Assembly (NCBI GenBank): GCA_008704415.1
Contig: VXIS01000009.1
Coordinates: 186,001-250,000, forward strand
Direction: 5' to 3'
Source of the DNA: Sphaerosporella brunnea
Taxonomy: Eukaryota; Ascomycota; Pezizomycetes; Pezizales; Pyronemataceae
DNA length: 64,000 nt
Part shown: positions 62,191 through 64,000 of the stretch, one piece after another
Layout of the letters: each line of letters opens with the position of its first letter
How positions within the stretch are numbered: the first letter of the stretch is position 1
Made by a program: the position numbers and the translations under genes
Notes under the pieces: generated by a model
Seen by the model: only the letters and a program-made list of their open reading frames with translations
What the model was told of the DNA's origin: nothing
Database searches by the model: none

Positions 62191-64000
62191 AGATTTTGTT
62201 TGTTAGTTGCAATTCATGCTGGTATTTTTGTCCAGGATCCGTCTCTGCATCTCCTCTATACACCGTTGACGAAGTGGGCACTTTTATTGGCGTTCTATGG
62301 CTATAGAAACGGGCGAACCGTCAACATCCAAGAGAGCGACAGGAAATCTCACGGAATGAGGTCAACTGTTACCTTTTGGCCGGGGCAGGCCGTCACGTGA
62401 ATAGCCAATTCCCAAAAGCTTTGGCGAGCCCCTGCCGGCTTCCTACAACAATAAGCGCATTCGTAAACCCAAGAACGCGCGCATGTTACAAGTAGAGATC
62501 GCCGCGACTAGCCCACCGAACGCTCAGCCTCGATAACACAACTAGAACCATTCAAAACTGTAAACACTCCTCACCGTGACCCCAGAGAGTGCGCCACACG
62601 ACAGAGTGCCCCTCCATCAAACCGCAAGAATAGATCATGGATTGATGGTCGCTATAGATTGTTTTGAGTGCACTCTTCAAACCGAGGAGCGCCACCTGCA
62701 ACGTGCCATCTAGGGGTGACGTTTTGCTTGAATTTTGCGAACGCAAACCGCGGGCATGGTAAACGCTGCGGTGCCATTACTAGGCAGTGGACGACCAGTT
62801 TAGCCACTGTTTGTGCATTTGTGAGCCTCGAGCTCTTCAATTTTTCGATTCTGCATCACATTCTGGGCTTCCAGCCTGGATTCTGAATTTTTTCTAGTCT
62901 TTGAGTAGGGCGAGTTTCTGGGGGATGCTTTATGGCGTGCCCACCGGTATGCTGGCTTGATCCGCTTACAAATCCCCAATGTTCTTGTTCCACCTTCAGT
63001 TTTTAGCTTCTGGAGACGCTCAATCTTTCCCTTGGGTGCCACCCTCGCAGTTTGGCCATAGCTGACTCGGCTTTCTTGACATTGAACTTCGAACTTGGCA
63101 GCATCGCGCCGCAATTTGGGGTTTGGTCGGCCTGTACTCGATGTTGGGCCAATTATTGACAAACATTTGAGCATTACCAAGTCAAACGCGATGCTCAAGA
63201 TTCGGGGTCTCGGTTTCTTCACCGTACGCGGACTCCGCGCGGACCCTTTGCTTGATATGTACAGTATTGAGAGTTCGCGGTGTTGAGGAGCCTTTAAACC
63301 CGGCATCGAACGTTACAACAATCAGAGACATCTCTATATGAGCCCGAGATGTTCATGATCAATCTGAATCCTGGACCCAGGCTTCCGGTGGAATCCCCAG
63401 CATCTCTATTTCTGGACTGTCCTTCTATCCAACATTCTACAAATTTGCCTGTGAAGAGAATAGGAGGGCGGCTGAAATGGTTTCTTCTTCCCTACCGCTG
63501 GCAAGCTGAGATCGAAGCCATCTCGCACTACTCAAACCCCGCCTGATTATGGGTCAATTTGGCCACTGCTGACACCAAGCACCAGAAACCGCTGTTTGCC
63601 TCGCAGCCCCCGTTGCGTACTGGATTTAGAAGTGACGGTTATCCGGCGCTCCCAAGGATGGCGCTTCTCTTGATATGCAGTTCTTCATCCGAGACAGAGC
63701 GCATCACCCGGAGTGCCGAACGCCTAATACAGGACCGGAGGTCTTGGCCAAAGTGGGATATTATAGAATCAGCTGAGTAAAGAGGGCTTTGGATGAACGA
63801 CGACATTGGCAGAGCGAAGCACCACTTAGATGGGACCTCATCAAGGCTGGTCCGGGGCGGTAAAGAGGTGTTGTGTGCTGTTTTTCCAATACTCCTGCTA
63901 CGGCATGTCTGCACCGGCGCCCACTCAGACCATAGCGTCCACCATATTCCAGGGCAACGTGCGGTGGGGCAACGTGCGGTGGGGCAACAGATGGGCTGGG
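62191..64000. other. No recognised gene
   Basis: Minus-strand ORFs at 62800-63306 (168 aa, lysine/arginine-rich) and 63639-63914 (91 aa) are moderately protein-like but have no motif I can name. They could be parts of an unknown element that runs past the window end. Confidence 0.35.

Overview
This window reads as nuclear DNA of a filamentous fungus, most likely an ascomycete (Pezizomycotina). The evidence is: short introns of about 46-82 nt with GT..AG ends and CTAAC/CTGAC/TTAAC-like branch sites; TATA boxes close to start codons; interstitial TTAGGG-type telomere motifs; fungal F-box-like, HNH and kinase-like families; a PSO2/SNM1 DRMBL domain; and remnants of Fot1/pogo, piggyBac, hAT, Mutator-like, Tc1-type and Copia elements. 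The species cannot be named from the sequence. I saw no rRNA, tRNA, CRISPR or bacterial operon signals.

The region is gene-poor, repeat-rich and accessory in character. 1-14 kb is mostly decayed mobile DNA: a broken Fot1/pogo transposase (3.7-4.5 kb), a Copia reverse-transcriptase fragment beside a piggyBac transposase with an in-frame stop (7.4-8.4 kb), a Mutator-like element with 46-bp terminal inverted repeats (9.12-10.07 kb), and an 80-bp tandem array leading into a broken Copia gag (10.66-12.06 kb). 14-32 kb holds a spliced HNH-endonuclease-like gene (14.1-15.4), a hAT-type MITE (18.8), low-complexity ORFs (20.2-21.5), a TATA-driven gene with tandem ubiquitin-interacting-like motifs (23.4-24.3), two copies of a composite G-rich repeat (25.3-26.4 and 30.3-31.8) and a spliced F-box-like gene (28.1-29.2). 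32-45 kb holds a PD-(D/E)xK-like gene, a small cysteine-tailed protein gene, an orphan DRMBL fragment, a Tc1-type foldback MITE, a second F-box-like paralogue, an atypical kinase-like gene behind GATA motifs and a truncated third F-box gene. 45-59.3 kb holds a deleted hAT transposon, a small kinesin-like gene, a 22-residue-repeat protein gene inside a 3.6-kb pair of inverted repeats, a second hAT relic, a MITE inserted in an ORF, two nested hAT MITEs with perfect 8-bp target duplications, a coiled-coil gene and a spliced gene with an acidic tail. 59.3-64 kb contains a perfect 5 x 18-bp repeat and no recognised gene.

The genes do not form a pathway or an operon. What unites them is lineage-specific, repeat-containing or fast-evolving families (F-box-like, PD-(D/E)xK-like, HNH-like, kinase-like, UIM repeats, reduced kinesin) set among nested transposons, which is typical of subtelomeric or accessory compartments of fungal genomes. 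Splice models were inferred by eye from reading-frame phase and splice consensus; none has been tested against RNA.
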